Assembly (NCBI RefSeq): GCF_000176135.1
Contig: NZ_ACZN01000018.1
Location: 186,001-250,000, forward strand
DNA: 64,000 bases
Reading direction: 5' to 3'
Origin: Vibrio coralliilyticus ATCC BAA-450
GTDB taxonomy: Bacteria > Pseudomonadota > Gammaproteobacteria > Enterobacterales > Vibrionaceae
Part shown: in pieces, positions 17,561-27,797 of the stretch
Layout of the letters: the number at the start of each line of letters is the position of its first letter
Position numbering within the stretch: the stretch's first letter is position 1
Made by a program: the position numbers and the translations under genes
Notes under the pieces: generated by a model
What the model saw: the letters and a program-made list of their open reading frames with translations, nothing else
The model's database searches: none
What the model was told of the DNA's origin: nothing

Positions 17561-20167
17561 ATGGCTCAAACACCTCAAGCCAAATATCGCAAAGATTATA
17601 CCTCACCATCCCATACTATTTCAGACATCGACTTAACTTTCGATCTCCATGATACCACGACAATCGTAACGGCGGTTTCTCAAGTTAAGCAGCTAAAAGA
17701 TGACACAACGCTTCAATTGGAAGGTGAAAGCCTTAAGCTGATTAGTGTCTCTGTTAACGGTGAGGCTTGGACAAGGTTTGAAGAAAAGGAAGGTGCGCTA
17801 GAGATTTCCGCACTACCTGAAGCGTTCGAACTGAAAATCGTCACTGAAATTAATCCCGAAGAAAACACGGCTTTGGAAGGTTTGTATAAATCTGGCGGCG
17901 CTTTCTGTACTCAATGTGAAGCGGAAGGTTTCCGTCGAATTACTTATTACATGGATCGCCCAGATGTATTAGCGAAATACACAACAAAAGTGATCGCAGA
18001 CAAAGCGGCTTATCCATTCCTATTGAGCAACGGTAACCGTATTGCAGAAGGAGATTTGGAAGGTGGCCGTCACTGGGTTCAGTGGCAAGATCCGCATCCT
18101 AAGCCTGCGTATCTATTTGCACTGGTTGCTGGGGATTTTGATGTCCTTCGTGATAAGTATGTGACTAAATCTGGTCGTGATGTGGCGTTAGAAATCTTTG
18201 TCGATAAAGGCAACCTCGATCGAGCGCCTCATGCAATGACGTCTCTTATCAACTCAATGAAGTGGGATGAAGAGCGCTTTGGTCTAGAGTATGACCTTGA
18301 TATCTATATGATTGTTGCGGTTGATTTCTTCAACATGGGCGCAATGGAAAACAAAGGTCTTAACATCTTTAACTCTAAATTTGTTTTGGCTAATGATCAA
18401 ACGGCAACAGATACTGACTACCTAGGTATCGAAGCGGTTATTGGCCACGAGTATTTTCACAACTGGACAGGCAACCGAGTTACTTGTCGAGACTGGTTCC
18501 AATTGAGCCTGAAAGAAGGCCTTACTGTATTCCGTGATCAAGAATTTTCATCGGACTTGGGCTCTAGAGCTGTGAATCGTATTAACAACGTACGAATTAT
18601 TCGTGGTCCACAATTCGCAGAAGATGCAAGCCCTATGTCACATCCAATTCGTCCTGAAAAAGTGATAGAAATGAACAACTTCTATACTTTAACGGTATAC
18701 GAAAAGGGCAGTGAAGTTATCCGAATGATGCATACACTGCTGGGAGAAGAAGGTTTCCAGAAGGGTATGAAGCTCTACTTTGAGCGTCATGATGGCACGG
18801 CGGCAACCTGTGAAGATTTTGTCGCGGCTATGGAAGATGCATCAGGTGTTGACCTGAAACAATTCCGCCTATGGTACAGCCAGTCAGGTACACCAACGGT
18901 ATCCGTTACAAGTGAGTATGATTCAGCGGCACAAACGTATTCGCTGACGGTTTCTCAACGTACTGAACCGACTCATGAGCAGCAAGAAAAGCAGCCGCTT
19001 CATATTCCATTTGATGTTGAGTTGTACGCGGAAAACGGTGATGTCATTGAGTTACAATGTAACGGTGAAAAAGTCGATAATGTTCTTAACGTTACCGAAG
19101 CGGAGCAAACCTTCGTGTTCGAAAACGTATCTGAGCAACCAGTACCATCCTTGCTACGTGAGTTCTCTGCACCAGTTGTTCTGGAGTACGATTACAGCGA
19201 TGAAGAACTAATTTTCCTGATGGTGCATGCGCGTAACGAATTTGCTCGTTGGGACTCTGGTCAAATGCTGTTAGCAAAATACATTCGTAGTAATGTTGAA
19301 GCAGTGCAAAACGGTCAAAATGTCGAACTGTCTCCTGCGCTGATTGATGCCTTCCGAGGTGTCTTATTATCAGACAAGCTTGAGCCAGCATTTATTGCTG
19401 AGATGATGGCATTGCCAAACCATAACGAAGTATCCGGCTGGTACAAACAAGTGGATGTTGATGCCGTTGCTAAAGTGCTTAAATCTATCAAAGTGAAGCT
19501 GGCTGCTGAGCTTGAAGATGAGTTTAGCGCGCTTTATCACAGCTTGAAGCAGGCTGAATACACGATCGATCACGCAGCGATCGGTAAGCGCTCTTTGCGT
19601 AACACCGCTTTAGCTTATCTAGCGCACACAGAACAAGGCAATGAGTTAGCAGAGAAGCAGTATTTCGGTGCAAACAACATGACAGACACCATTGCCGCAA
19701 TGAGTGCCGCGAATAGTGCGCAACTTGCATGCCGCGAAACACTGATGTCAGACTACAGTGATAAGTGGAAACATGATGGCCTGGTTATGGACAAGTGGTT
19801 TGCGCTGCAGGGTACTAACCCGGCACATAATGTCTTGGATGTAATCAAGAATACGATGAGTCATGAAGCGTTCAGTTTGAAAAACCCGAACCGAACTCGT
19901 AGCCTCGTTGGATCTTTCCTGAATATGAACCCAGTGCGGTTCCACGCTAAGTCAGGTGAGGGCTACAAGTTCGCTGGTGAGATTCTAAAAGAGCTGAACA
20001 GCAGTAACCCGCAAGTCGCTTCGCGCCTGATTGATCCATTGCTTAAGTTCCGTAAATACGATGAAGAGCGCCAAGCACTAATTAAAGCAGAGCTTGAAGC
20101 TCTCAAATCGATGGATAACTTAGCAAAAGACCTATTTGAGAAGGTTAACAAAGCTCTGGAAGCCTAA
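17561..20167 (+). CDS. pepN: Aminopeptidase N
   Basis: PepN is the main broad-specificity aminopeptidase of the cytoplasm and an M1-family zinc enzyme. The 868-residue protein shows the substrate-binding GAMENKGLNIF motif, the zinc site HEYFHNWTGNRVT (HExxH) with its third ligand in KEGLTVFRDQEF, and the long C-terminal helical domain. Length and N-terminus (QAKYRKDYTSPSHTISDIDLTFDL) are those of the gammaproteobacterial enzyme. The ATG is preceded by AAGGA. Confidence 0.97.
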   Translation: MAQTPQAKYRKDYTSPSHTISDIDLTFDLHDTTTIVTAVSQVKQLKDDTTLQLEGESLKLISVSVNGEAWTRFEEKEGALEISALPEAFELKIVTEINPEENTALEGLYKSGGAFCTQCEAEGFRRITYYMDRPDVLAKYTTKVIADKAAYPFLLSNGNRIAEGDLEGGRHWVQWQDPHPKPAYLFALVAGDFDVLRDKYVTKSGRDVALEIFVDKGNLDRAPHAMTSLINSMKWDEERFGLEYDLDIYMIVAVDFFNMGAMENKGLNIFNSKFVLANDQTATDTDYLGIEAVIGHEYFHNWTGNRVTCRDWFQLSLKEGLTVFRDQEFSSDLGSRAVNRINNVRIIRGPQFAEDASPMSHPIRPEKVIEMNNFYTLTVYEKGSEVIRMMHTLLGEEGFQKGMKLYFERHDGTAATCEDFVAAMEDASGVDLKQFRLWYSQSGTPTVSVTSEYDSAAQTYSLTVSQRTEPTHEQQEKQPLHIPFDVELYAENGDVIELQCNGEKVDNVLNVTEAEQTFVFENVSEQPVPSLLREFSAPVVLEYDYSDEELIFLMVHARNEFARWDSGQMLLAKYIRSNVEAVQNGQNVELSPALIDAFRGVLLSDKLEPAFIAEMMALPNHNEVSGWYKQVDVDAVAKVLKSIKVKLAAELEDEFSALYHSLKQAEYTIDHAAIGKRSLRNTALAYLAHTEQGNELAEKQYFGANNMTDTIAAMSAANSAQLACRETLMSDYSDKWKHDGLVMDKWFALQGTNPAHNVLDVIKNTMSHEAFSLKNPNRTRSLVGSFLNMNPVRFHAKSGEGYKFAGEILKELNSSNPQVASRLIDPLLKFRKYDEERQALIKAELEALKSMDNLAKDLFEKVNKALEA

Positions 20168-20177
20168 TCGCTGAGCG

Positions 20178-20207
20178 AAACAGTAGCACTTTATAGTGCT
20201 ACTGTTT
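20178..20207 (+). terminator. Intrinsic terminator of pepN
   Basis: Perfect 13-bp arms AAACAGTAGCACT and AGTGCTACTGTTT with a 4-base loop. Confidence 0.9.
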
Positions 20208-20263
20208 ATTTATACAGTGTTTTTATGCGCGTGATAAAATCGTTACTTCTTTAATCAAAGAAA

Positions 20264-20482
20264 ATGAATCAGTACTACTTTTCACTCAACATCTCTTATC
20301 AATCTTTTCTCGCTCATTACAATGGTGCGGCGAGCAACGTTCTAGTGGTGACAGACAATGGTTTACGCCTACAATTGCCTGCATCAAGATTCAGACCTTT
20401 TCTTAGTCAAATTGGCCTTAAGGGGCGTTTTCGTTTAACAACTGACCAAAATAACAAGTTTCTTAAGTTAGAAGTTCTGTGA
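20264..20482 (+). CDS. DUF2835 family small protein
   Basis: This 72-residue protein matches the DUF2835 pattern (YYFSLNISYQSFLAHYNGAASNVLVVTDNGLRLQLPASRFRPFL, then GRFRL). The family is widespread in marine gammaproteobacteria, lies next to pepN in vibrios as I recall, and has no known function. It has no signal peptide or membrane segment and is probably a small beta-rich cytoplasmic protein. Confidence 0.85.
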   Translation: MNQYYFSLNISYQSFLAHYNGAASNVLVVTDNGLRLQLPASRFRPFLSQIGLKGRFRLTTDQNNKFLKLEVL

Positions 20483-20670
20483 GCAACTGATTTTATAGGA
20501 GTTTAAATAGTGCCTTAGTCACATTATCGAACATTTCACCTCCTACCACTCCTAAAAGAATTAACTATTTATCAATAAAGCTTTTACAATAAAGCGGCAT
20601 TACCCGTGTTAAGCACTATGCTTACAACATCCCCCAAAAATATATACAATTCTAATTGTGGAGTGTGATT

Positions 20671-23600
20671 ATGACCGCGCGTGAAACTCTGATGCCGGTT
20701 CTGCTTGAAAAGGTCTACAAACTGATTCAAGACAAACTCGAGCTTGCTCATCAACCCTTAGTCACTCAACTTGCTCAGCATTTATTCAATAACATATCTC
20801 AAGACGACCTAGTCGAACGAAACGAATCTGATTTATATGGCGCCGTAGTCAGCCTTTGGCACCATATTAATGAGAAAAAAGCAGATGATGTATCGGTCCG
20901 AGTTTTTAACCCGACCGTTAGCCGTCAAGGATGGCAATCCACACACACCATTGTAGAAATCGTCGTTCCTGACAGTCCTTTCCTTGTTGACTCGGTAAAA
21001 ATGGCACTTAGCCGTTTAGACTTAGCTTCTCACCTTATGCTTCATGGCCCTACACAGATTGAACGCAATAAAAAAGGTGAAATTACCAGTATCAATGAAG
21101 GTGAAGGCGTACTTCAGTCGTTATTCCATGTTGAAGTTGACCGCTTGAGCGCGAAAGAGACGATGAGCTCTCTAAAAGAAGAGCTACTTAAAATCCTGAC
21201 TGATACTGCTTTAGTGGTTCAAGACTGGTTACTGATGGTTGAAAAACTGGAAGAAGTAACTAATCAAGTTGAAGCGCAAGAAGGTAAGGTAGAAGTAGAA
21301 CGCGATCGTTACGAGGAGACGATCAAGTTTCTGCGTTGGTTAGGTGATCACAACTTCACATTCATGGGCTACAAAGAATACGATCTCGTCAATGTTGACG
21401 GTGATACTGAACTTCGCCCAACGGCGGATAAAGGCCTAGGACTATTTGGCAATCGTAATCGTGTGCGTAGTGTGAAGCTTTCTGACTTCCCTGACTCTGC
21501 ACGTCTGGAAGCGAAGAAGCCATTCTTGCTCATCATGACTAAAGGCAATACACCTTCACGCATTCACCGCCCGGCTTATACCGATTACATCGGTATCAAG
21601 AAATTTGATAAAGACGGCAAAGTTGTCGGTGAGCACCGTTTCACTGGCCTTTATACCTCCGCTGTTTACAACCAGAGTGTCGAAAGCATTCCGCTAATTC
21701 GTGAAAAAGTTGAACGTATTCTTGCCGCAAGTGGCTATCGTGAAGGTTCGTACTCTTATAAAGCATTGCATAATATTCTTGAAAACTACCCTCGCGATGA
21801 ACTGCTTCAAGCGAAAGAAGAAGAACTTCTTGAAGTGGGTATGGGTGTGGTGCAGATGCAAGACCGCGATATGCTTCGCCTGTTTGTTCGTAAAGACCCG
21901 TTTGGTCGTTTCTTCAGCTGTATGGTGTACGTAACGAAAGATCGTTATAACACAGAGCTTCGTCGTCAGACTCAGCGAATCCTAAAACAATATTTTGGCT
22001 GTGACAAAGAAGTCGAGTTTACAACTTACTTCTCTGAGAGCCCACTAGCCCGAACTCATTACATTGTTCGTGTTGATAACAACAACATGGACGTAGACGT
22101 TAAAACGATTGAGCAAAACTTAATGGAAGCATCTTCAACTTGGGATGATCGCCTGTCTGACGCGATTGTTGCGAACTTCGGTGAAAGTAAAGGTCTGCCT
22201 TTATCGAAAGAGTACCTACGTGCATTCCCTCGTTCGTACAAAGAAGATGTCATGCCTGGTTCTGCAGTAGCAGACATTGAACGTCTTGAAGCACTTAGCG
22301 ATGACAACAAACTAGGTATGTTGTTCTATCGTCCACAAGAGCTGGGTTCAGATTCAAAATCAGTTCGCCTGAAACTTTACCATCGAGATGAACCCATTCA
22401 CCTTTCAGACGTGATGCCAATGTTGGAAAACTTGGGTCTGCGAGTTATTGGTGAGTCACCTTATGAAGTTCGTAAAGCGGACGGCCAGGTGTATTGGATC
22501 CTCGACTTCTCAATGCTTCATAAGAGCGAAAAGACTGTTGATCTTCGTGAAGCTCGTGATCGTTTCCAACAAGCATTTGCCGCAATTTGGGCTGGTGAAC
22601 TGGAGAGCGATGGTTTCAACCGCCTAGTACTTGGTGCTTCATTGACGGGTCGTGAAATTTCGATTCTTCGTGCCTACGCGCGATACATGCGTCAGGTAGG
22701 TTTCCCGTTCAGTCAACAATACATTGAAGAAACGCTAAGCCATTATCCGGAACTAGCGAAAGGTTTGGTTGAATTATTTGCTAAGCGTTTTGATCCTAAA
22801 TTTAAGGGCAGTCAGAAAGGCCAGACTGAACTGACTAATAAGATCACAGAGCAACTCGATCATGTAGAAAGCTTGGATGATGATCGTATCATCCGTCGCT
22901 ATGTCGAAATGATCAGTGCAACGCTGCGTACTAACTACTATCAGCTAGACGCAAATAAGCAGAATAAACCTTGGCTATCGTTGAAGATGAAGCCGAGCGA
23001 CATTCCAGAAATTCCTCAGCCAGTTCCTGCATTTGAGATCTTTGTATATGCACCGGATATCGAAGGTGTTCACCTACGTGGTGGTAAAGTAGCTCGTGGT
23101 GGTCTTCGTTGGTCAGATCGTCAAGAAGACTTCCGTACCGAAATCTTAGGTCTGGTAAAAGCACAGCAAGTTAAGAACACGGTTATTGTTCCGGTTGGTG
23201 CAAAAGGCGGCTTTGTTTGTAAGCGTCAGCATACTCTAAGTGGTCGTGATGAGATCTTTGCTGAAGGTCAACGTTGTTACAAACGCTTTATTCGCGCACT
23301 TCTAGACGTATCAGACAACATTATCGAAGGGGAAGTGATTCCGCCGAAGAGTGTTGTTCGCCATGATGAAGATGACCCTTATTTGGTTGTTGCGGCAGAT
23401 AAAGGTACAGCGACATTCTCTGATTTAGCGAACTCTGTATCTGATGAATACAACTTCTGGCTAGGTGATGCTTTTGCTTCTGGTGGTTCGAACGGTTACG
23501 ACCACAAAGCAATGGGTATTACAGCGAAAGGTGGTTGGGAATCAGTAAAACGTCATTTCCGCGAAATGGGTATTAACTGTCAGACTACAGATTTCACTGC

Positions 23601-25512
23601 TATCGGTGTTGGTGATATGGCTGGTGACGTATTTGGTAACGGTATGCTGCTGTCTAAGCATATTCGTCTACAGGCTGCGTTTAACCACATGCATATCTTC
23701 ATCGATCCAAACCCAGATTCAGCGAAGAGTTGGAAAGAGCGTGATCGTCTATTTAAGTTACCTCGTTCAAGCTGGGAAGATTACAACACTAAGCTAATTT
23801 CTAAAGGCGGCGGTATCTTCTCTCGTCGAGCGAAGTCGATTGCTCTGACACCAGAAATCCAGAAGATGATCGGCACTAAGAAAGCGTCACTGGCACCAAA
23901 CGACCTCATCAAGATGCTGCTTAAGATGGAAGTTGATCTTCTATGGAATGGTGGTATTGGTACCTACGTAAAAGCGTCAAACGAAACGCACACTGATGTG
24001 GGCGACCGTGCCAACGATGTTTTGCGTATTGACGGACGTGACCTACGTGCAAAAGTTGTCGGTGAAGGTGGTAACTTGGGTATGACTCAACTGGGTCGTA
24101 TCGAGTATGCTTTGACTGGCGGCCGCGTAAACACGGACTTTGTTGATAACGTTGGTGGCGTGGATTGTTCTGATAACGAAGTTAACATTAAGATCTTCCT
24201 CAATGGCTTGGTAGCCAATGGCGATCTAACAGTTAAGCAGCGTAATAAGATCCTTGAGTCCATGGAAGATGAAGTGGGTGAGATTGTTCTTGATGACGCT
24301 TACTGCCAGTCTGAATCTATCTCTGTGACTGAACAGCAGGGTACGTCTCTCGTGAAAGAGCAGATTCGCTTTATTCACGATTTAGAGAAAGCGGGTCACC
24401 TAGACCGTGCACTTGAATACATCCCAGATGATGAAACGTTACTTGAGCGTGAAAAGCTAGGTAAAGCATTGACTCGCCCTGAATTATCAGTGCTAGTTGC
24501 TTATGGCAAGATGGTTCTGAAAGAAGAGCTGGTTCACGATGACATTGCTAACGATGATTACCATGCACAGCAACTAGTCAATTACTTCCCAACTGAGTTA
24601 CGCCGTAACTATTCGCAGCAAATGGATAATCATCCACTGCGTGCTGAGATTATTGCAACAGCGCTTGCAAATCAGATGGTTAACGAAATGGGTTGTAACT
24701 ATGTGACGCGTCTACAAGAAGAGACGGGCGCACATGTTGTTGATATAGCAAATGCTTACGCAGCGTCACGTGAAATCTTCGGTTTAGGTGATGTGCTTAA
24801 GTCACTGCGCGAGCTCGACAACGAAGCGTCAACCGAAGCGCAGTACGATATGATGTTCTATGTTCGTCGAACGTTACGCCGCCTGTCTCGCTGGTTGTTA
24901 CGCAACCGCAATGGTCGCCAATGCGTGAAAGCACTGATCGAACTTTACCAAGGTGATGTTGAAACGATCAAAGCTAAACTCGATGATATGCTGGTTCCAT
25001 CTGAAGTCGAAGAGCATAACGAAATGGCTCAAGCGTGGATTGAGCAGGGTATTAGTCCTGAAATTGCTAATTATGTTGCACGTTTGTCTAGCCTATACTC
25101 AGTACTGGATATTTCCACAGTGTCTCGAGAAAAGGGCAAATCAGTAGAGCAAAGCGCTAAGTTGTACTACAACTTAGGTGATCGTTTGTCTCTTCACTGG
25201 TTCTTGAAACAGATCAATGGTCAGGCTGTCGACAACCATTGGCAGGCTCTGGCAAGAGCGGCATTCCGCGAAGATCTTGATTGGCAGCAACGTCAGCTAA
25301 CAGGTCAGGTATTAAGTTGCAGCTGTGCGCCAGAAGATCTCGATGTGATGAAAGCTCTGGACGATTGGATCGAAAATAATGAAATTTCACTCCATCGTTG
25401 GGAAAACATCCTTAATGAGTTCAAAGTCGGTTCAGTACATGAATTTGCTAAGTTCTCTGTAGCTTTACGTGAATTGATGCTGCTTAACTTAAACTGTTCA
25501 GCTAACGAGTAA
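20671..25512 (+). CDS. gdhB: NAD-specific glutamate dehydrogenase, 180-kDa class
   Basis: This large enzyme (1613 residues) converts glutamate to 2-oxoglutarate and ammonia with NAD+. It has the long N-terminal ACT-like regulatory region (about 1-700) and the catalytic core with the PVGAKGGFVCKRQ lysine motif, VVAADKGTATFSD and GDMAGDVFGNGMLLS (nucleotide binding), and VGEGGNLGMTQLGRIEYAL. The long C-terminal helical region is also present. I chose ATG 20671, which has GGAG upstream; the in-frame GTG at 20656 would add five residues. It is a monocistronic unit. Confidence 0.95.
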   Translation: MTARETLMPVLLEKVYKLIQDKLELAHQPLVTQLAQHLFNNISQDDLVERNESDLYGAVVSLWHHINEKKADDVSVRVFNPTVSRQGWQSTHTIVEIVVPDSPFLVDSVKMALSRLDLASHLMLHGPTQIERNKKGEITSINEGEGVLQSLFHVEVDRLSAKETMSSLKEELLKILTDTALVVQDWLLMVEKLEEVTNQVEAQEGKVEVERDRYEETIKFLRWLGDHNFTFMGYKEYDLVNVDGDTELRPTADKGLGLFGNRNRVRSVKLSDFPDSARLEAKKPFLLIMTKGNTPSRIHRPAYTDYIGIKKFDKDGKVVGEHRFTGLYTSAVYNQSVESIPLIREKVERILAASGYREGSYSYKALHNILENYPRDELLQAKEEELLEVGMGVVQMQDRDMLRLFVRKDPFGRFFSCMVYVTKDRYNTELRRQTQRILKQYFGCDKEVEFTTYFSESPLARTHYIVRVDNNNMDVDVKTIEQNLMEASSTWDDRLSDAIVANFGESKGLPLSKEYLRAFPRSYKEDVMPGSAVADIERLEALSDDNKLGMLFYRPQELGSDSKSVRLKLYHRDEPIHLSDVMPMLENLGLRVIGESPYEVRKADGQVYWILDFSMLHKSEKTVDLREARDRFQQAFAAIWAGELESDGFNRLVLGASLTGREISILRAYARYMRQVGFPFSQQYIEETLSHYPELAKGLVELFAKRFDPKFKGSQKGQTELTNKITEQLDHVESLDDDRIIRRYVEMISATLRTNYYQLDANKQNKPWLSLKMKPSDIPEIPQPVPAFEIFVYAPDIEGVHLRGGKVARGGLRWSDRQEDFRTEILGLVKAQQVKNTVIVPVGAKGGFVCKRQHTLSGRDEIFAEGQRCYKRFIRALLDVSDNIIEGEVIPPKSVVRHDEDDPYLVVAADKGTATFSDLANSVSDEYNFWLGDAFASGGSNGYDHKAMGITAKGGWESVKRHFREMGINCQTTDFTAIGVGDMAGDVFGNGMLLSKHIRLQAAFNHMHIFIDPNPDSAKSWKERDRLFKLPRSSWEDYNTKLISKGGGIFSRRAKSIALTPEIQKMIGTKKASLAPNDLIKMLLKMEVDLLWNGGIGTYVKASNETHTDVGDRANDVLRIDGRDLRAKVVGEGGNLGMTQLGRIEYALTGGRVNTDFVDNVGGVDCSDNEVNIKIFLNGLVANGDLTVKQRNKILESMEDEVGEIVLDDAYCQSESISVTEQQGTSLVKEQIRFIHDLEKAGHLDRALEYIPDDETLLEREKLGKALTRPELSVLVAYGKMVLKEELVHDDIANDDYHAQQLVNYFPTELRRNYSQQMDNHPLRAEIIATALANQMVNEMGCNYVTRLQEETGAHVVDIANAYAASREIFGLGDVLKSLRELDNEASTEAQYDMMFYVRRTLRRLSRWLLRNRNGRQCVKALIELYQGDVETIKAKLDDMLVPSEVEEHNEMAQAWIEQGISPEIANYVARLSSLYSVLDISTVSREKGKSVEQSAKLYYNLGDRLSLHWFLKQINGQAVDNHWQALARAAFREDLDWQQRQLTGQVLSCSCAPEDLDVMKALDDWIENNEISLHRWENILNEFKVGSVHEFAKFSVALRELMLLNLNCSANE

Positions 25513-25558
25513 TCGACACATATTTCGTTGAATTATTCGGTAAAACAGTAAATAATAC

Positions 25559-25583
25559 AGCCCCGTTTATACGGGGCTTTTTT
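25559..25583 (+). terminator. Intrinsic terminator between the GDH gene and pyrD
   Basis: Perfect 8-bp arms AGCCCCGT and ACGGGGCT, 4-base loop, six T residues. Only 15 bases separate its T-run from the pyrD start codon, so the pyrD promoter must lie upstream of or inside the hairpin, and the hairpin would be in the pyrD leader. Confidence 0.9.
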
Positions 25584-25597
25584 CTATCGGAGGCACA

Positions 25598-26608
25598 ATG
25601 CTTTACCGTCTAGCCAGAACTGGCTTTTTCCAACTTGATGCCGAAAAGGCACATGATCTCGCAATTCAAAACTTCAAACGTTTCACCGGTACTCCTCTCG
25701 ATCTTCTTTATCGTCAACAACTTCCTAATCGTCCAGTCGAATGTATGGGCATGACTTTCCGTAACCCTGTTGGCTTAGCTGCGGGTTTGGACAAAAACGG
25801 TGAATGTATTGAAGCGTTCGACGCAATGGGCTTTGGTTTTGTTGAAGTCGGGACGGTAACACCGAGACCTCAAGCCGGTAACGATAAGCCGCGCCTTTTC
25901 CGTTTAGTAGAAGCAGAAGGCATTATCAACCGAATGGGCTTTAACAACTTAGGTGTTGATAATCTGGTTAATAACGTAAAGAAAGCCAACTTCGATTGTG
26001 TGCTTGGTATCAATATCGGTAAGAACAAAGATACACCGATTGAAAAGGGGGCCGAAGACTATCTGATCTGTATGGAAAAAGTGTATGAGCATGCAGGCTA
26101 CATCGCCGTGAATATCTCATCACCAAATACTCCAGGATTACGCTCACTTCAGTACGGTGAAGCATTGGATGAACTGTTGTCTGAATTAAAAGTGAAGCAG
26201 GCCGAGTTAGCTGAGAAGCATAATAAGTATGTACCACTTGCACTAAAGATCGCTCCGGATCTTAGTGATGATGAGATCAGCCAGATCTGTGAGTCTTTAT
26301 TGAAGAACAGCATTGATGGCGTGATTGCGACAAATACAACATTGGATCGCAGTGTTGTTGAAGGAATGAAGCATGCCAATGAAGCGGGTGGGTTGAGTGG
26401 CCGTCCGGTTCAATCTCGAAGCACCGAAGTTGTTCGTCGTTTACATGAAGAGTTGGGAGAGCAAATTCCGGTCATCGGGGTAGGTGGTATTGACTCATAC
26501 GTTGCAGCGAAAGAGAAAATGATGGCTGGTGCACAACTTGTCCAAGTTTACTCTGGTTTTATCTATCATGGACCAACGCTGGTGAGAGATATTGTTAAAA
26601 ACCTATGA
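25598..26608 (+). CDS. pyrD: Dihydroorotate dehydrogenase (quinone), class 2
   Basis: PyrD oxidises dihydroorotate to orotate at the inner membrane, passing electrons to quinone. The 336-residue protein has the class 2 N-terminal amphipathic helix, the FMN-binding NPVGLAAGLDKNGE segment, VNISSPNTPGLRSLQ with the class 2 catalytic serine, IATNTTLDRS and the GVGGIDSY phosphate site. GGAGG lies 6 bases before the ATG. The hairpin just upstream may take part in its control, as leader structure does for E. coli pyrD, but this is inference. Confidence 0.97.
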   Translation: MLYRLARTGFFQLDAEKAHDLAIQNFKRFTGTPLDLLYRQQLPNRPVECMGMTFRNPVGLAAGLDKNGECIEAFDAMGFGFVEVGTVTPRPQAGNDKPRLFRLVEAEGIINRMGFNNLGVDNLVNNVKKANFDCVLGINIGKNKDTPIEKGAEDYLICMEKVYEHAGYIAVNISSPNTPGLRSLQYGEALDELLSELKVKQAELAEKHNKYVPLALKIAPDLSDDEISQICESLLKNSIDGVIATNTTLDRSVVEGMKHANEAGGLSGRPVQSRSTEVVRRLHEELGEQIPVIGVGGIDSYVAAKEKMMAGAQLVQVYSGFIYHGPTLVRDIVKNL

Positions 26609-26616
26609 TGGCTTTG

Positions 26617-26629
26617 GTGACGCTGTCAC
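26617..26629. promoter_or_regulatory. matS: matS site (MatP binding)
   Basis: GTGACGCTGTCAC matches the MatP consensus GTGACRNYGTCAC at all positions. It lies 9 bases after the pyrD stop and is one of five exact sites in the window. Confidence 0.92.
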
Positions 26630-26663
26630 ATGAACATGAAGCTTGAATTTACTCAGTTTCTGA

Positions 26664-26697
26664 AGAGGGGATGATTTATCATTTCCTCTTTTTTTTT
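26664..26697 (+). terminator. Intrinsic terminator of pyrD
   Basis: Arms AGAGGGGATGA and TCATTTCCTCT pair over 11 positions including two G-T pairs, with loop TTTA and a run of nine T residues. Confidence 0.9.
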
Positions 26698-26780
26698 GCT
26701 TATTAGCGAATAGAATTTCAGTAAATGTATGGGAAGGTAATTTAGTGTTTTACCTGAATTGACTTTTACACGAGATTGGA

Positions 26781-27335
26781 ATGATGCTTAAACCGAGTGA
26801 CAAATGGACTTGGTACTATGATGACACAGAGCAGCACCTGATGCTGGATCTGGGTGATGATATGGTATTCAAGACAAATCTTTCCAAAAAGTTGATTGTA
26901 GATTGCGCAATCGGTGTTAACGAATTCTCCGTTGACGACGCATCTGCTTACCAGACATACAAAGAGCAAATTGCTCATCTAGACCTTTCAGAGCCTCGTC
27001 AGGCTGAATTAGCACTCTATTGTGTTGCGGCAAAGCGCTTTCATAAGCCAGTCCAGCCCAAGAGCTGGTTCTTCGATTGCATCTCTGATGGCTTAAATGC
27101 GCCTGTGGAAGGCGATTTTGTCCAATTATCGAACAGCTACAGTGATGGTTACTTCCTAGTTCTAGAAGTAGGAGACAACTCTAGCTTATGCGCCTCTATT
27201 AATTTGGAAGCGTTCGTTCTTAATGGAACCAAATCTTTGGGATTTGGCCAGGCGATTAAAGTCATGCACGATCGCATGTCGAGCGCCAATCATATTCTCT
27301 CTGGCCAGACACAACCTATGGCTCTGGTCAGCTAA
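26781..27335 (+). CDS. zapC: Cell division protein ZapC
   Basis: ZapC binds FtsZ and promotes bundling of its filaments at midcell. The 184-residue protein has the family N-terminus KPSDKWTWYYDDTEQHLMLDLGDDMVF and the PKSWFF segment. Its place between pyrD and rlmL is the same as in E. coli, where ycbW (zapC) lies beside pyrD. Either of the two adjacent ATG codons (26781, 26784) could be used; the first gives the same length to the KP motif as in E. coli. Confidence 0.92.
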   Translation: MMLKPSDKWTWYYDDTEQHLMLDLGDDMVFKTNLSKKLIVDCAIGVNEFSVDDASAYQTYKEQIAHLDLSEPRQAELALYCVAAKRFHKPVQPKSWFFDCISDGLNAPVEGDFVQLSNSYSDGYFLVLEVGDNSSLCASINLEAFVLNGTKSLGFGQAIKVMHDRMSSANHILSGQTQPMALVS

Positions 27336-27362
27336 CAATTCGTTCCTTTGTTTCATTTCCCT

Positions 27363-27389
27363 GTCGGCCTTCGAGCCGACTTTTTTTTT
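27363..27389 (+). terminator. Intrinsic terminator of zapC
   Basis: Arms GTCGGC and GCCGAC with loop CTTCGA followed by nine T residues. Confidence 0.93.
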
Positions 27390-27797
27390 GCTTAAAAGAA
27401 CCTTCAATTGAGACTTGCGGTAGGGGATAACGTGAGTCATCCATAATTTTTCGATTTATCTATCAATAAAATATTCCCACTTCTGATACTTCTACGCTCT
27501 TCATTTAACCTTTTATTCCCCAATTAGCTATTTTTTGTAATTAAATTACGCAAAATAAACATCTTGGTATAGTCCAGTTTTGATGTAAATAAGTATTCAC
27601 TACCGACTTAAGCCTTAACTTACTGTACAAAGTTGTGTTAGCTCCAAACTTAAGTTTGAAATTAAATGATCCGCATGAATATGCTGATGTTTTGTTCAAT
27701 TGAATGTACTGAGGGAGAGATAAAGGTGGATTGAGCTAACGTAATTGATGTGAGACAGGTATAATGAAGGGTCATTTATCAAGAATTTAAGAACACT
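27390..27797. other. Intergenic region upstream of rlmKL, nothing else recognised
   Basis: This 408-base AT-rich stretch has no convincing ORF, hairpin or repeat that I can see. It presumably holds the rlmKL promoter. I cannot place a sigma-70 promoter with confidence. Confidence 0.5.
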
